NCBI RefSeq assembly: GCF_004011805.1
Contig: NZ_RCHJ01000005.1
Location: forward strand, 62,001-126,000
Reading direction: 5' to 3'
Origin: Piscinibacter defluvii
GTDB lineage: Bacteria > Pseudomonadota > Gammaproteobacteria > Burkholderiales > Burkholderiaceae_C
DNA length: 64,000 bases
In this document: positions 43,765-53,406 of the stretch, one piece after another
Numbering within the stretch: the first letter of the stretch is position 1
Layout of the letters: each line of letters opens with the position of its first letter
Position numbers and translations under genes: made by a program
The notes under the pieces: model-generated
What the model was told of the DNA's origin: nothing
Seen by the model: only the letters and a program-made list of their open reading frames with translations
The model's database searches: none

Positions 43765-45576
43765 TCAGGTGCCGAACAGGTAGTCGCCGGTCGTCGTCGC
43801 GGCCGTGCCGCTCAGGGTGGCCAGCAACGTCAGCTCGCTGGCCGACACCAGCGCATCGGCGTTGGACGCGGTGAACAGGAACAGCGCGCTGCTCGAGCCG
43901 TTGTCGATCGCGAACAGCGCGGTGCTGCCTACGGTGTAGGCGCTGGTCGCCGAGCCGATGGCGGCGGCGGCGGCACTGCTCGTCAGGCCGGCAGCGTTGG
44001 CGCTGAAGACCACCAACTCGGCACTGGTCGAGAAGCCGCCCGCCGCAGTGCGTGTCCGCGCGCCGTCGATGACGGTGTCGCCGTCGCCCACGCGCAGGCC
44101 GGCCATGCTGATGCGAACGTCGTCGGTGCCGGAGATGAAGTCGACCAGCGTGTCGCTGCCGATCTTGCTGTTGAGGACGAACAGGTCGGCCCCGGCGCCG
44201 CCGGTCACGCGGTCGGTTCCGCTGCCGCCGTTGAGCGTGTCGTTGCCCGACCCGCCCTCGAGCGAGTCGTTGCCGCCGCCGCCGGCGAGCGCGTTCGCGG
44301 CCGTGTTGCCGCGCAGCAGGTTGGCCAGCACGTTGCCGCTGCCGTTGATCGCGTTGCTGCCGGTCAGCGTCAGCCGCTCGACCTCGGCGGCCAGCGTCAG
44401 CGTGACGCTGCTGCTGACCGAATCGGTGCCCCGGCCGGCCGCCTCGACGACGCGGTCGAGTGCGCTGTCGACGAGGTAGGTGTCGTTGCCGCTGCCGCCG
44501 GCGAGGTAGTCGCGCTCGGTGCCGCCGTTGAGCGTGTCGTTTCCGGTCTGGCCGTAGATCGTGTCGTTGCCGGCGCCGCCGCGCAGCATGTTGCCGGCCG
44601 TGTTGCCGAGGATGCGGTCGGCGCCGCTGCCACCGGTGGCGTTCTCGATCACCGCATCGAACGCGATCCAGACGTTGGCCACCGTGCCCACCGGCGTGCC
44701 GGTGCTGCCGTTGATCACCTCGATCGGCACGCCCAGCGTCGAGGCGCCGCCTTCGGCCAGGTCGATCACGCCACCGGTGGCGGACTGGTAGACGATGGTG
44801 TCCGTGCCGCCGGCATCCCAGATCGTCTGGTGGTAGGTGCCGGTGCCGCTGAAGACGTAGCTGTCGTTGCCGGTGCGGTGGCTGGTGTTGGCGCCGTAGA
44901 GGTACTGGATGGCGGCGATGTCCAGCACCATCGGCGTGGTCGGCTCGTAGCTGAAGTAGCTGTTCTGGTTGCCGGGTGCGGCCGAGTAGCTCATCACGGT
45001 GTACGAGCGGCCCTCGAGGTTGTCGGGCAGCACGGCCGGGTTGTCGTCCATCGGCTCGAAGGAATGCTTCAGGCCGAGGGCGTGGCCGATCTCGTGCAGT
45101 ACCGTCAGGTAGCTGTAACTGCCGGGGTCCCACTCCTCGGCGGCCGAGCTGCCGTCGGCGTTGATCCACACGTCTCCGGCCACCGACGACTGGCCCGGAA
45201 AGTAGGCCCAGGCCTGGGCGCCGGCGGTGTCGGCGGTGGTGGTGTAGGCGAAGCGCAGGTCGCCGACTGTCGTGGCGTTGTCCGCGACTTCGGTGAACGT
45301 CAGGTCGGCGACGTTGGCCCAGGCCTGCAGCGTGGCGCGCACCGCCACCTTGTCGCTGGTGGTCAGCGGCGAGTAGTTGGTCGACCAGGGCTCGCCGCCG
45401 CCGTTGGTCGGCCCGTAGCCCGTGTTCGGGTCGGTCGACCAGCTCGCGCCCGTGCCCGGGAAGCTGAAGCTCAGCTGGTGCGACTCCCACTGGGTGCCGC
45501 CGATCAGGCTGTCGATCTGGTTGATGCCGGTGGTGCTCGAGAAGGTCCAGGCGCCGATGGACGTCGGTGTGGCCAT
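43765..45576 (-). CDS. Serralysin-type RTX zinc metalloprotease
   Basis: 603 residues. The zinc site is HEIGHALGLKH (161-171) with the Met-turn MSYS (195-198), as in metzincins of the serralysin group. From about 340 calcium-binding RTX nonapeptides follow (GGAGNDTIYG, GGSGNDTLNGG, GGAGADLF). There is no N-terminal signal, and the C-terminus is the kind read by type I secretion, so an extracellular protease is expected. No ABC/MFP exporter or inhibitor gene is adjacent. The start at MATPTS (ATG 45576) is chosen over an upstream Arg-rich stretch. Confidence 0.9.
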   Translation of the reverse strand: MATPTSIGAWTFSSTTGINQIDSLIGGTQWESHQLSFSFPGTGASWSTDPNTGYGPTNGGGEPWSTNYSPLTTSDKVAVRATLQAWANVADLTFTEVADNATTVGDLRFAYTTTADTAGAQAWAYFPGQSSVAGDVWINADGSSAAEEWDPGSYSYLTVLHEIGHALGLKHSFEPMDDNPAVLPDNLEGRSYTVMSYSAAPGNQNSYFSYEPTTPMVLDIAAIQYLYGANTSHRTGNDSYVFSGTGTYHQTIWDAGGTDTIVYQSATGGVIDLAEGGASTLGVPIEVINGSTGTPVGTVANVWIAFDAVIENATGGSGADRILGNTAGNMLRGGAGNDTIYGQTGNDTLNGGTERDYLAGGSGNDTYLVDSALDRVVEAAGRGTDSVSSSVTLTLAAEVERLTLTGSNAINGSGNVLANLLRGNTAANALAGGGGNDSLEGGSGNDTLNGGSGTDRVTGGAGADLFVLNSKIGSDTLVDFISGTDDVRISMAGLRVGDGDTVIDGARTRTAAGGFSTSAELVVFSANAAGLTSSAAAAAIGSATSAYTVGSTALFAIDNGSSSALFLFTASNADALVSASELTLLATLSGTAATTTGDYLFGT

Positions 45577-45737
45577 GTGGGTGCTGCTCCCTGGGGGTCG
45601 GTGGCGGGATTCTCGGCCCGCGCGCCGCGCGTGCACCAGCGCGAGCCGTCCCGGCCGTGCAATATCCCCCTAGAGCGCAGGAGACGGCGTTTGTCGTCCG
45701 CGCCTATGCTGCGCCGCTTTTCTTCGGGGGACAGGTC

Positions 45738-45992
45738 ATGGCCCTGGCAAGGGGAACGGTGCTGGCGCTGAACCGCCGCCGGCATCTCGCGGTGGTCGGC
45801 GTGGACAGCGGCGCGTTCAGCGTGCTGGGCTGGTTGCGCGGCCACGGCCCGGACTTCGCCGACGTGCTGCGCGGCCAGCTCGACCTCCCCGGCAGCCAGG
45901 ACCTCTACAACGAGACCCGCTGCGAGTGGCTCAGCGTCGAACTGAGGCGCTGCGGCTGCAGCTTCGACGACGCGGTGCGCGAGGCCGGTTGA
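45738..45992 (+). CDS. Hypothetical small protein
   Basis: 84 residues, ATG 45738 with a GGGGGACAGG leader. MALARGTVLALNRRRHLAVVGVDSGAFSV... starts with a beta-barrel-like pattern, then a helical Cys-containing end (CEWLSVELRRCGC). Not recognised. Divergent from the metalloprotease gene across 161 bp. Confidence 0.6.
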   Translation: MALARGTVLALNRRRHLAVVGVDSGAFSVLGWLRGHGPDFADVLRGQLDLPGSQDLYNETRCEWLSVELRRCGCSFDDAVREAG

Positions 45993-46106
45993 GGCGGCCC
46001 GGCCGCACCGATTCACGCATCTTTACCTGGGGGCCAAGCCCGCTTCACCCCTGCGGCGCACGATTCACGGCCATGGACCAACGAGGTCCGATGACAGGAG
46101 CCCGTG

Positions 46107-46661
46107 ATGGATCAGATCAAGACGACCCCGGCCGCCCGCGCCTCCCGAGCGCACGGCCTGAAGTGGATGCTGCTGAGCGCGGCGCTGGCCGTGTCGGCGA
46201 CGGTGGCGCTGTCGGCCTGGGCGGGGCCCATGCACGGCGGCCCGATGGGCGGTGGCTACGGCGGGCCGTTCGGCGGCCACGGCATGATGGCCGGCCGCGG
46301 CGTCGACCACATGCTCGACGGCCTGAACGCCACCGACGCGCAGCGCAGCCAGATCAAGCAGATCATGCAGGCGGCCGCCGCCGACCTGCGCGCCCAGCGC
46401 CAGAACGGCCAGGCCTTGCGCGAGAAGGCGATGCAGGTGTTCGCCGCGCCGAACGTGGACGCGGCGGCGGCCGAGTCGGTGCGCCAGCAGATGCTGGCGC
46501 AGCACGACCAGGCCAGCAAGCGCATGCTGCAGGCCATGCTCGACGCCAGCCAGGTGCTCACGCCCGAACAGCGCGCCAAGCTCGGCGAGCGCATGAAGCA
46601 GCGCGCCGACATCATGCGCGAGCGCCAGCAGCGCATGGAGCGCGAGCAGCCGGCACGCTGA
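46107..46661 (+). CDS. Spy/CpxP-like periplasmic protein
   Basis: 184 residues. A membrane segment/signal peptide (about 19-38, ending LSAWA) leads to a Gly/His/Met-rich stretch (GPMHGGPMGGGYGG), then helices with two LTPEQR-like motifs (GLNATDAQRSQI about 72-83; VLTPEQRAKL about 150-159). Such proteins are envelope chaperones or metal binders (Spy, CpxP, ZraP). AGGAG precedes ATG 46107. A response regulator and sensor kinase follow, suggesting a feedback role like CpxP. Confidence 0.82.
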   Translation: MDQIKTTPAARASRAHGLKWMLLSAALAVSATVALSAWAGPMHGGPMGGGYGGPFGGHGMMAGRGVDHMLDGLNATDAQRSQIKQIMQAAAADLRAQRQNGQALREKAMQVFAAPNVDAAAAESVRQQMLAQHDQASKRMLQAMLDASQVLTPEQRAKLGERMKQRADIMRERQQRMEREQPAR

Positions 46662-46747
46662 GCGTGGCGATGCTGCCGCTATCCTTGGGCCCGGGTTCCG
46701 CCGCCGTGCGCCGCGCGGCGGCCCCCGACGCCCATGCCGTGCCCGCC

Positions 46748-47461
46748 ATGAGTTCACGCTTGCTGCTGATCGACGACGACGCCCGCCTGTCCGCGATGGT
46801 GGGCGACTACCTCGGCCAGGCCGGCTTCGAGGTCACCACCGCCGGCTCGCTGTCCGCCGGCCGCGAGCGCCTCGCGGCCGAGGTCTTCGATGCGCTGGTG
46901 CTGGACCTGATGCTGCCCGACGGCGACGGCCTCGACCTGTGCCGCGAACTGCGCGCCAGCCCGCGCACGCGCGCCCTGCCGCTGCTGATGCTGACGGCGC
47001 GCGGCGAGCCGCTGGACCGCATCGTCGGCCTCGAGCTCGGCGCCGACGACTACCTCGGCAAACCCTTCGAGCCGCGCGAGCTGCTGGCGCGTGTCAAGGC
47101 GCTGCTGCGGCGCGCCCAGCCGCAGCCGGCCGGCGACGAGCTGCTGCGCTTCGGCCGGCTGGAGATCGACCTCGGCGCGCGCATGGCGCGGCTGGACGGC
47201 AAGCCCTGCGACCTGACCAGCCACCAGTTCGACCTGCTGGTCGTGCTGGCGCAGAGCCCGGGCCGGGTGCTCTCGCGCGACCAGATCATGGATTCGCTCA
47301 AGGGCCATCCGCTGGAGGCCTTCGACCGCTCGATCGACGTGCACATCTCGCGCATCCGTGCGGTGATCGAGGACGACCCGAAGTCACCGCGCCGCGTGCT
47401 GACGGTGCGCGGCGCGGGCTACGTGTTCGCGAAGAAGCAGGATGCGGACGACGAGAACTGA
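46748..47461 (+). CDS. OmpR-family response regulator
   Basis: 237 residues. The receiver has D9-D11 (LIDDDA) and phospho-site D53 (LVLDLMLPDGDG), K in YLGKPFEP; the winged HTH (about 130-230) has LTSHQFDLLVVLAQSPGRVLSR and SIDVHISRIR. It closely resembles CpxR/RstA-type regulators. The kinase follows 26 bp later. Confidence 0.93.
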   Translation: MSSRLLLIDDDARLSAMVGDYLGQAGFEVTTAGSLSAGRERLAAEVFDALVLDLMLPDGDGLDLCRELRASPRTRALPLLMLTARGEPLDRIVGLELGADDYLGKPFEPRELLARVKALLRRAQPQPAGDELLRFGRLEIDLGARMARLDGKPCDLTSHQFDLLVVLAQSPGRVLSRDQIMDSLKGHPLEAFDRSIDVHISRIRAVIEDDPKSPRRVLTVRGAGYVFAKKQDADDEN

Positions 47462-47487
47462 TCCGCGCTGAGCGGCCGCGCACGCCG

Positions 47488-48879
47488 ATGAAATCGCTCT
47501 ACCTGCGCATCTACGTCACGGTGGTGGCGGTGCTGCTGCTGTTCGCGGCCGTCTCGGGCTGGCTGGTGCAGCGCCACATCGACCAGGAGCGGGTGCGCTT
47601 CGAGGGCCTGGTGGGCGAGCGCATGCAGGCCTGGGCCGACCTGATCCAGCGCTCGCTGCCGGGCGCGGACGCCGAGCCGTCGGCGCAGGCGATCGCGCTG
47701 CGCGACTGGTCGCAGCGCCTGCGCGTGCCGCTGGCGCTGGACGACGAGAGCGGCGTGCGCATCGTCGAATCCGAGTCCTTCGTGCGGCGCCAGGCCGAGG
47801 GCCGCAGCCGGCTGGTCTCGGTGCGGCTGGAAGACGGCCGCACGCTGTGGATCGTGCGCCCGACCCTGCGCCGCCTGCCGGGCGGGGCTCCGCCGGGCCC
47901 GCCGGGCGAGGGCGGTGGTGCGCCGGGCCTGCTGGCCACCAACGCACCCGGGCCCGGCCCCGGGGCCGGGCCCGGGCCGGGGGAACTGCTGCTGCCCTTC
48001 GCCCCGCCGGGCTGGCCGCGCGGCGTCGGGTTGCTGGTGCTGCTGACGGTGCTGTTCCTCGCGGTGGCCGCGGGTGCCTACCCGGTGGTGCGCCGACTGA
48101 CGCGCCGGCTCGAGGCGCTGCAGCGCGGCGTGGTGCGCTTCGGCGAGGGGCAGCTCAACCAGCGCGTGGCCGTCAGCGGGCGCGACGAGGTGGCTGCGCT
48201 GGCCGCCAGCTTCAACCAGGCCGCCGGGCGCATCGAGGCGCTGGTGCGCTCGCACAAGTCGCTGCTGGCCAATGCCAGCCACGAGCTGCGCTCGCCGCTG
48301 GCGCGCATGAAGATGGCCGTGTCGATGCTCGACGACGCGTCGCCGGCGCAGCGCGAGCGCCTGCGCGAGGAGATCCGCACCAACGTGGCCGAACTCGACG
48401 CGCTGGTCGAGGAGGTGCTGCTGGCCAGCCGGCTCGACGCGGCGGCGACGCTCGAGCGCGACGAGAAGGTCGACCTGCTGGGCCTGGCGGCCGAAGAGGG
48501 CGCTCGGGTGGATGCTGTGGTCGACGGCCCGGCGATCACCTTGCGCGGCGACGAGCGCCTGCTGCGCCGTGCGCTGCGCAACCTGCTCGAGAACGCGCGC
48601 CGCTACGGCGGCGGCGAGGTGGCGGTCGAACTGCGCGAGGGCGCCGCGGCGGCCGAGGTGCATGTGTGCGACCGCGGTGCCGGCGTGCCCGCCGAGCTGC
48701 GCGAGCGCATCTTCGAGCCGTTCTACCGGCTGCCCGGCCATGCCGAGCAGGCCGGTGGCGTCGGCCTGGGCCTCAGCCTGGTCAAGCAGATCGCCGAGCG
48801 CCACAGCGGCAGCGTGCGCTGCGAGGCGCGCGAAGGCGGCGGCAGCCGCTTCGTGCTGAGCCTGCCGCGGCGCGCCTGA
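47488..48879 (+). CDS. Sensor histidine kinase
   Basis: 463 residues. Membrane segments at about 8-27 and 176-197 bound a periplasmic sensor of about 150 residues. HAMP follows, then phospho-acceptor H265 in NASHELRSPLARMKM, and HATPase_c with NLLENARRYGGG and GVGLGLSLVKQIAERHSG. The periplasmic end is a Gly/Pro-rich tract (PGPGPGAGPGPG). It pairs with the regulator upstream; the Spy-like neighbour suggests envelope or metal stress sensing. Confidence 0.93.
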   Translation: MKSLYLRIYVTVVAVLLLFAAVSGWLVQRHIDQERVRFEGLVGERMQAWADLIQRSLPGADAEPSAQAIALRDWSQRLRVPLALDDESGVRIVESESFVRRQAEGRSRLVSVRLEDGRTLWIVRPTLRRLPGGAPPGPPGEGGGAPGLLATNAPGPGPGAGPGPGELLLPFAPPGWPRGVGLLVLLTVLFLAVAAGAYPVVRRLTRRLEALQRGVVRFGEGQLNQRVAVSGRDEVAALAASFNQAAGRIEALVRSHKSLLANASHELRSPLARMKMAVSMLDDASPAQRERLREEIRTNVAELDALVEEVLLASRLDAAATLERDEKVDLLGLAAEEGARVDAVVDGPAITLRGDERLLRRALRNLLENARRYGGGEVAVELREGAAAAEVHVCDRGAGVPAELRERIFEPFYRLPGHAEQAGGVGLGLSLVKQIAERHSGSVRCEAREGGGSRFVLSLPRRA

Positions 48880-48966
48880 GGCCGGGGCCGGGGCAACCCG
48901 GGTGCGGCGCGGGCGCCGGCGTGCAGAATAGCCAGCCTCCACTGCACTCGCCCGCCGGCCGGCCGC

Positions 48967-49647
48967 ATGTCCAGCGCACTTCCCGTCCTCGCCGCGATCG
49001 CCGCCTACCTGGTCGGCTCCTTGTCCTTTGCCGTGATCATCAGCCGGGCGATGGGCCTGGCCGACCCGCGCAGCTACGGCTCGGGCAACCCCGGCGCCAC
49101 CAACGTGCTGCGCTCGGGCAACAAGGCGGCAGCGATCCTGACGCTCGCCTTCGATGCGCTCAAGGGCTACCTGCCGGTGCTGGCCGTCGTGATCTGGGGC
49201 CCGGCCCACGGGCTGCAGGAGGGCACGGCGGCGCTGGTCGGGCTGGCCGCCTTCATCGGTCACCTCTGGCCGGTGTTCTTCCAGTTCAAGGGCGGCAAGG
49301 GCGTGGCCACCGCGGCGGGTGTGCTGCTCGGGCTGAACCCCTGGCTGGGCGCGGCGACGCTGCTCACCTGGCTGATCATCGCGGTGTTCTTCCGCTATTC
49401 GTCACTCGCGGCCATCGTCTCGGCGGTGTTTGCGCCGTTCTACCAGCTGCTCATCTGGGGCGGCGGGCCGACGGCGCTGGCGGTGGCGCTGATGGGCCTG
49501 CTGCTGGTGTGGCGGCACGCCGCGAACATCCAGAAGCTGCTCGCCGGCACCGAGAGCAGGCTGGGCCAGAAGGCCGCGCCGGCCGCGCCGGCGTCGCATG
49601 CCCACCATGGCCACGGCCACAAGCACCACGGCCACCGGAGCAAGTGA
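48967..49647 (+). CDS. plsY: Acyl-phosphate:glycerol-3-phosphate acyltransferase PlsY
   Basis: 226 residues, five to six membrane segments. The three cytosolic motifs are visible: [36 protein letters not shown] and [16 protein letters not shown]. It performs the first acylation in phospholipid synthesis. The last 20 residues ([17 protein letters not shown]) form an unusual His-rich tail not needed for the family. Its stop overlaps the next start by one base. Confidence 0.95.
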   Translation: MSSALPVLAAIAAYLVGSLSFAVIISRAMGLADPRSYGSGNPGATNVLRSGNKAAAILTLAFDALKGYLPVLAVVIWGPAHGLQEGTAALVGLAAFIGHLWPVFFQFKGGKGVATAAGVLLGLNPWLGAATLLTWLIIAVFFRYSSLAAIVSAVFAPFYQLLIWGGGPTALAVALMGLLLVWRHAANIQKLLAGTESRLGQKAAPAAPASHAHHGHGHKHHGHRSK

Positions 49648-50006
49648 TGAACCTGATGCAGGGACTGCACCGCTTCCATGTCGGCGACCGGCTGTCGGAG
49701 ATGGCGGTCTACAACGGTACCGTCTACCTCGCCGGCCAGGTACCCGACGACGCCTCGCAGGACATCCGCGGCCAGACCGCGCAGGTGCTCGCGATGGTCG
49801 ACAAGCTGCTGGCCGAGGCCGGCACCGACCGCGCGCGCATCCTGATGGCGCAGATCTTCCTCGCCGACCTGGCCGACTACGACGGCATGAACGAGGTCTG
49901 GGACGACTGGGTGCCCCCGGGCGACGCGCCGCCGCGCGCCACGGTGCAGGCCCGCCTGGCGCGGCCGGAGTGGAAGATCGAGATCGTCGTCACCGCGGCG
50001 ATCTGA
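49647..50006 (+). CDS. RidA family (YjgF/UK114) protein
   Basis: 119 residues. [36 protein letters not shown] and [20 protein letters not shown] match the RidA family, but the ending has [23 protein letters not shown]. The usual RidA Arg is present (PRATVQARL), so imine deaminase activity is possible; the long C-terminus suits a RidA subfamily. ATG 49647 is coupled to plsY. Confidence 0.88.
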   Translation: MNLMQGLHRFHVGDRLSEMAVYNGTVYLAGQVPDDASQDIRGQTAQVLAMVDKLLAEAGTDRARILMAQIFLADLADYDGMNEVWDDWVPPGDAPPRATVQARLARPEWKIEIVVTAAI

Positions 50007-50091
50007 GCGCCCCCCGCCGAGCGCGCCCGCCAGCGGAGACAATAGCGGGTTCGCGGCCACGGGCCGCAGCCCTGCAGACAGTCTCCTCGCC

Positions 50092-51396
50092 ATGACCAAG
50101 CGTGTCCTCACCGGCATCACCACCACCGGCACCCCGCACCTGGGCAACTACGTCGGCGCCATCCGGCCGGCCGTCGCCGCCAGCCGGCTGGCGGGCGTCG
50201 AGAGCTTCTTCTTCCTGGCCGACTACCACGCGCTGATCAAGTGCGACGAGCCGCGCCGCATCGAGCGCTCGCGGCTCGAGATCGCGGCCACCTGGCTGGC
50301 CTGCGGGCTCGATCCCGAGCGCGTCACCTTCTACCGCCAGAGCGACATCCCCGAGGTGCCCGAGCTGACCTGGCTGCTGACCTGCGTGACGCCCAAGGGC
50401 CTGATGAACCGCGCCCACGCCTACAAGGCGGCCACCGACGTCAACGAGGCGGCCGGCGAGGACATCGACGCCGGCGTCACGATGGGCCTGTTCAGCTACC
50501 CGATCCTGATGGCCGCGGACATCCTGATGTTCAACGCGCACGAGGTGCCGGTCGGGCGCGACCAGGTGCAGCACATCGAGATGGCGCGCGACATCGCGCA
50601 GCGCTTCAACCACCTGTTCGGCCAGGGCCGCGAGCACTTCGTGCTGCCCGAGGCGGTGGTGGACGAGCAGGTGGCCACGCTGCCCGGCCTGGACGGGCGC
50701 AAGATGTCGAAGAGCTACGACAACACGATCCCGCTGTTCGAGGGCGGCGCCAAGGGGCTGCAGGCGGCGCTGGCGCGGGTGGTCACCGACTCGAAGCTGC
50801 CCGGCGAGCCGAAGGATCCCGACAGCGCCCACCTGGTGACGCTGTACGAGGCCTTCGCCGACGCCGACGAGCGCGCCGCCTTCCGCGCCGACCTGCAGGC
50901 CGGCCTCGGCTGGGGCGAGGCCAAGCAGCGCGTGGGCGAGCGCATCGAGCGCACGCTGGCGCCGATGCGCGAGCGCTACACCGACCTGATGGCTCACCCG
51001 GCGCGCATCGAGGAAACGCTGCTGGAGGGTGCCCGCAAGGCACGTGCGATTGCCGGCCCGTTCCTCGCGCAGCTGCGCGAGGCGGTCGGCCTGCGCCGCA
51101 TGGGCGCGGCGCAGGCCGCCGAGCCGGCCGCCACCGAGAAGGTGCGCAGTGCCGCGCCGGTGTTCAAGCAGTACCGCGAAGGCGACGGGCGCTTCTACTT
51201 CAAGCTGGTCGGCGCCGACGGCCGGCTGCTGCTGCAGAGCGAGGGCTTCGACCAGGGCCGCGACGCGGGCCAGTGGGTGGCGCGGCTCAAGCGCGAGGGC
51301 GCCGCCGCGCTGGCCGGGTTGCCTGCGCAGCGCGGGCAGGGGGTCGGCGAGGCCGAACTGGCCGAGGCGCTGGCGCTGCTCGTGCAGCAGGCATGA
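50092..51396 (+). CDS. trpS: Tryptophanyl-tRNA synthetase with C-terminal extension
   Basis: 434 residues against about 335 for E. coli. The class I signatures are [13 protein letters not shown] (HIGH-like) and [10 protein letters not shown] (KMSKS). After about residue 345 an extra domain appears, with [16 protein letters not shown] and [18 protein letters not shown], resembling the small DUF1508/YegP fold. The stop overlaps the purN start by 4 nt. Confidence 0.95.
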   Translation: MTKRVLTGITTTGTPHLGNYVGAIRPAVAASRLAGVESFFFLADYHALIKCDEPRRIERSRLEIAATWLACGLDPERVTFYRQSDIPEVPELTWLLTCVTPKGLMNRAHAYKAATDVNEAAGEDIDAGVTMGLFSYPILMAADILMFNAHEVPVGRDQVQHIEMARDIAQRFNHLFGQGREHFVLPEAVVDEQVATLPGLDGRKMSKSYDNTIPLFEGGAKGLQAALARVVTDSKLPGEPKDPDSAHLVTLYEAFADADERAAFRADLQAGLGWGEAKQRVGERIERTLAPMRERYTDLMAHPARIEETLLEGARKARAIAGPFLAQLREAVGLRRMGAAQAAEPAATEKVRSAAPVFKQYREGDGRFYFKLVGADGRLLLQSEGFDQGRDAGQWVARLKREGAAALAGLPAQRGQGVGEAELAEALALLVQQA

Positions 51397-52019
51397 AGAA
51401 CATCGTCGTGCTGATCTCCGGCCGGGGCTCCAACATGGAGGCCATCGTGCAGGCCTGCGCGGCCGAGCGCTGGAACGCGCGCGTCGCCGCGGTGGTCAGC
51501 AACCGGCCGGATGCCGCCGGGCTCGCGTTCGCACGCGAACGCGGCATCGCGACGGCGGTGGTCGAGCACACCCGCTTCGCCTCGCGCGAATCGTTCGACG
51601 CGGAACTGATGCGTGCGATCGATGCGCACGCACCCGACGTGCTGGCACTGGCCGGCTTCATGCGCATCCTGACGCCCGGTTTCGTCGAGCACTACCGCGG
51701 CCGCATGGTCAACGTGCATCCGTCGCTGCTGCCGGCCTTCACCGGGCTGGACACCCACCGGCGCGCGATCGAGGCCGGCTGCAAGGTGGCTGGCGCCACG
51801 GTGCACTTCGTCGTCAACGAGGTCGACCACGGTCCGATCATCGCCCAGGCGGTGGTGCCGGTGCTGCCGGGCGACACGCCGGAGACGCTCTCCGCCCGCG
51901 TGCTGGCGCGCGAGCACCAGCTCTACCCGCGCGCGCTGCGCTGGCTGGTCGACGACCTGCTCGAGGTCGACGGCCGGCAGGTGCGCCAGCGCCGCGGCGA
52001 GCCGCAACTGCTGACCTGA
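51393..52019 (+). CDS. purN: Phosphoribosylglycinamide formyltransferase
   Basis: 208 residues. [39 protein letters not shown] and [16 protein letters not shown] include the catalytic N, H and D. Third step of purine synthesis using 10-formyl-THF. ATG 51393 overlaps the trpS stop; its own stop overlaps the next start. Confidence 0.96.
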   Translation: MKNIVVLISGRGSNMEAIVQACAAERWNARVAAVVSNRPDAAGLAFARERGIATAVVEHTRFASRESFDAELMRAIDAHAPDVLALAGFMRILTPGFVEHYRGRMVNVHPSLLPAFTGLDTHRRAIEAGCKVAGATVHFVVNEVDHGPIIAQAVVPVLPGDTPETLSARVLAREHQLYPRALRWLVDDLLEVDGRQVRQRRGEPQLLT

Positions 52020-53278
52020 TGCACCCCAACGCCCTGCTCGAACTCGCCACCGAACTGCTGCACCGCGTGCTGCAGTTCCAGCAGCCGGCCGACGCCGTCG
52101 TGTCGGCCTTCTTCCGAGAGCACAAGGGCCTGGGCGGGCGCGAACGCGCCACCCTGGCCGAGACCACCTACGCGGTGCTGCGCCAGCGCGCGCTGTTCCA
52201 GCACCTCGCGCAGTCCGGCCGCGGCGAGATGGAGCGGCGCCTGGCGATCCTGGGCTGGCAGGGCAACGAGGGTTTCCTGCGCGCAGCCATGAACGAGGCC
52301 GAGCAGCAGTGGCTGCAGCAGGTCGGCGCGGTGGACCGCGCTGCCTTGCCGGAAAAGCTGCGCCACAACCTGCCGGACTGGCTGGCCGAGCGCCTGCAGT
52401 CGGCGCTGGGCGACGACTTCTGGCCGTTCGTCGAGGCCATGAGCCGGCCGGCGCCGCTGGACCTGCGCGTCAACACGCTCAAGGCCAAGAGGGAGGAGGC
52501 GCAGCAGGCGCTGCGCGAGGCCGGCATCGCCGCCGAGCCGACGCCGTTCTCGCCGATCGGGCTGCGGGTGCAGGGCAAGCCGGCGCTGCACAAGCTCGAG
52601 GTGTTCACCAGCGGTGCGGTCGAGGTGCAGGACGAGGGCAGCCAGCTGCTGGCGCTGCTGACCGACCCCAAGCGCGGCGAGATGGTGGTCGATTTCTGCG
52701 CCGGCGCGGGCGGCAAGACGCTGGCGCTCGGCGCCCTGATGCGCAACACCGGGCGGCTGTACGCGTTCGACACCTCCGGTCATCGCCTGGCCGCGCTCAA
52801 GCCGCGCCTGGCGCGCAGCGGGCTGTCCAATGTCTACCCGGTGCAGATCGCCCACGAGCGAGACGACCGCGTCAAACGGCTGGCCGGCAAGATCGACCGG
52901 GTGCTGGTCGACGCGCCCTGTTCCGGTCTCGGCACGCTGCGGCGCAATCCGGACCTGAAGTGGCGCCAGAGCCCCGCCGCGATCGACGAGCTGGCGGCCA
53001 AACAGGCCGCGATCCTGGCCAATGCAGCCCGCCTCGTGAAGTCCGGTGGACGCCTGGTGTACGCCACCTGCAGCCTGCTCGACGCCGAGAACGAGGCGGT
53101 GGCGGCGGCCTTCGAGGCCTCTGTCGGTGCCGACTTCGTCCGCGTGCCGGCTGCCGACGCGTTGGCGGCCGCCCACGTGGCCCGCGCCGACGAACTGGTG
53201 CACGAAAACCATCTGCGCCTGTGGCCACACCGCCACCAGACCGATGGTTTCTTTGCTGCTGTCTGGAACAGGCGTTGA
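52019..53278 (+). CDS. RsmB/NOP2-family RNA m5C methyltransferase
   Basis: 419 residues. An N-terminal NusB-like helical part (about 1-110) is followed by the SAM domain with VVDFCAGAGGKTLALGALM, RVLVDAPCSGLGTLRRNPDLKW (catalytic Cys) and VYATCSLLDAENEAV (second Cys). Likely methylates rRNA cytosine 967 or similar. ATG 52019 overlaps the purN stop by one base. Confidence 0.9.
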   Translation: MHPNALLELATELLHRVLQFQQPADAVVSAFFREHKGLGGRERATLAETTYAVLRQRALFQHLAQSGRGEMERRLAILGWQGNEGFLRAAMNEAEQQWLQQVGAVDRAALPEKLRHNLPDWLAERLQSALGDDFWPFVEAMSRPAPLDLRVNTLKAKREEAQQALREAGIAAEPTPFSPIGLRVQGKPALHKLEVFTSGAVEVQDEGSQLLALLTDPKRGEMVVDFCAGAGGKTLALGALMRNTGRLYAFDTSGHRLAALKPRLARSGLSNVYPVQIAHERDDRVKRLAGKIDRVLVDAPCSGLGTLRRNPDLKWRQSPAAIDELAAKQAAILANAARLVKSGGRLVYATCSLLDAENEAVAAAFEASVGADFVRVPAADALAAAHVARADELVHENHLRLWPHRHQTDGFFAAVWNRR

Positions 53279-53406
53279 TCTGCCGCAAACAGGCGCCAAG
53301 TTCGCTGAAACGGCCCTGCGCGGGGGCGTAGTTTCCGCAGCCGCGGGAACCCGGTCGTCCCGTACAATGCCAGCGCCGCTGTTCTTGGCGGCACTGAGGT
53401 AGCTGA

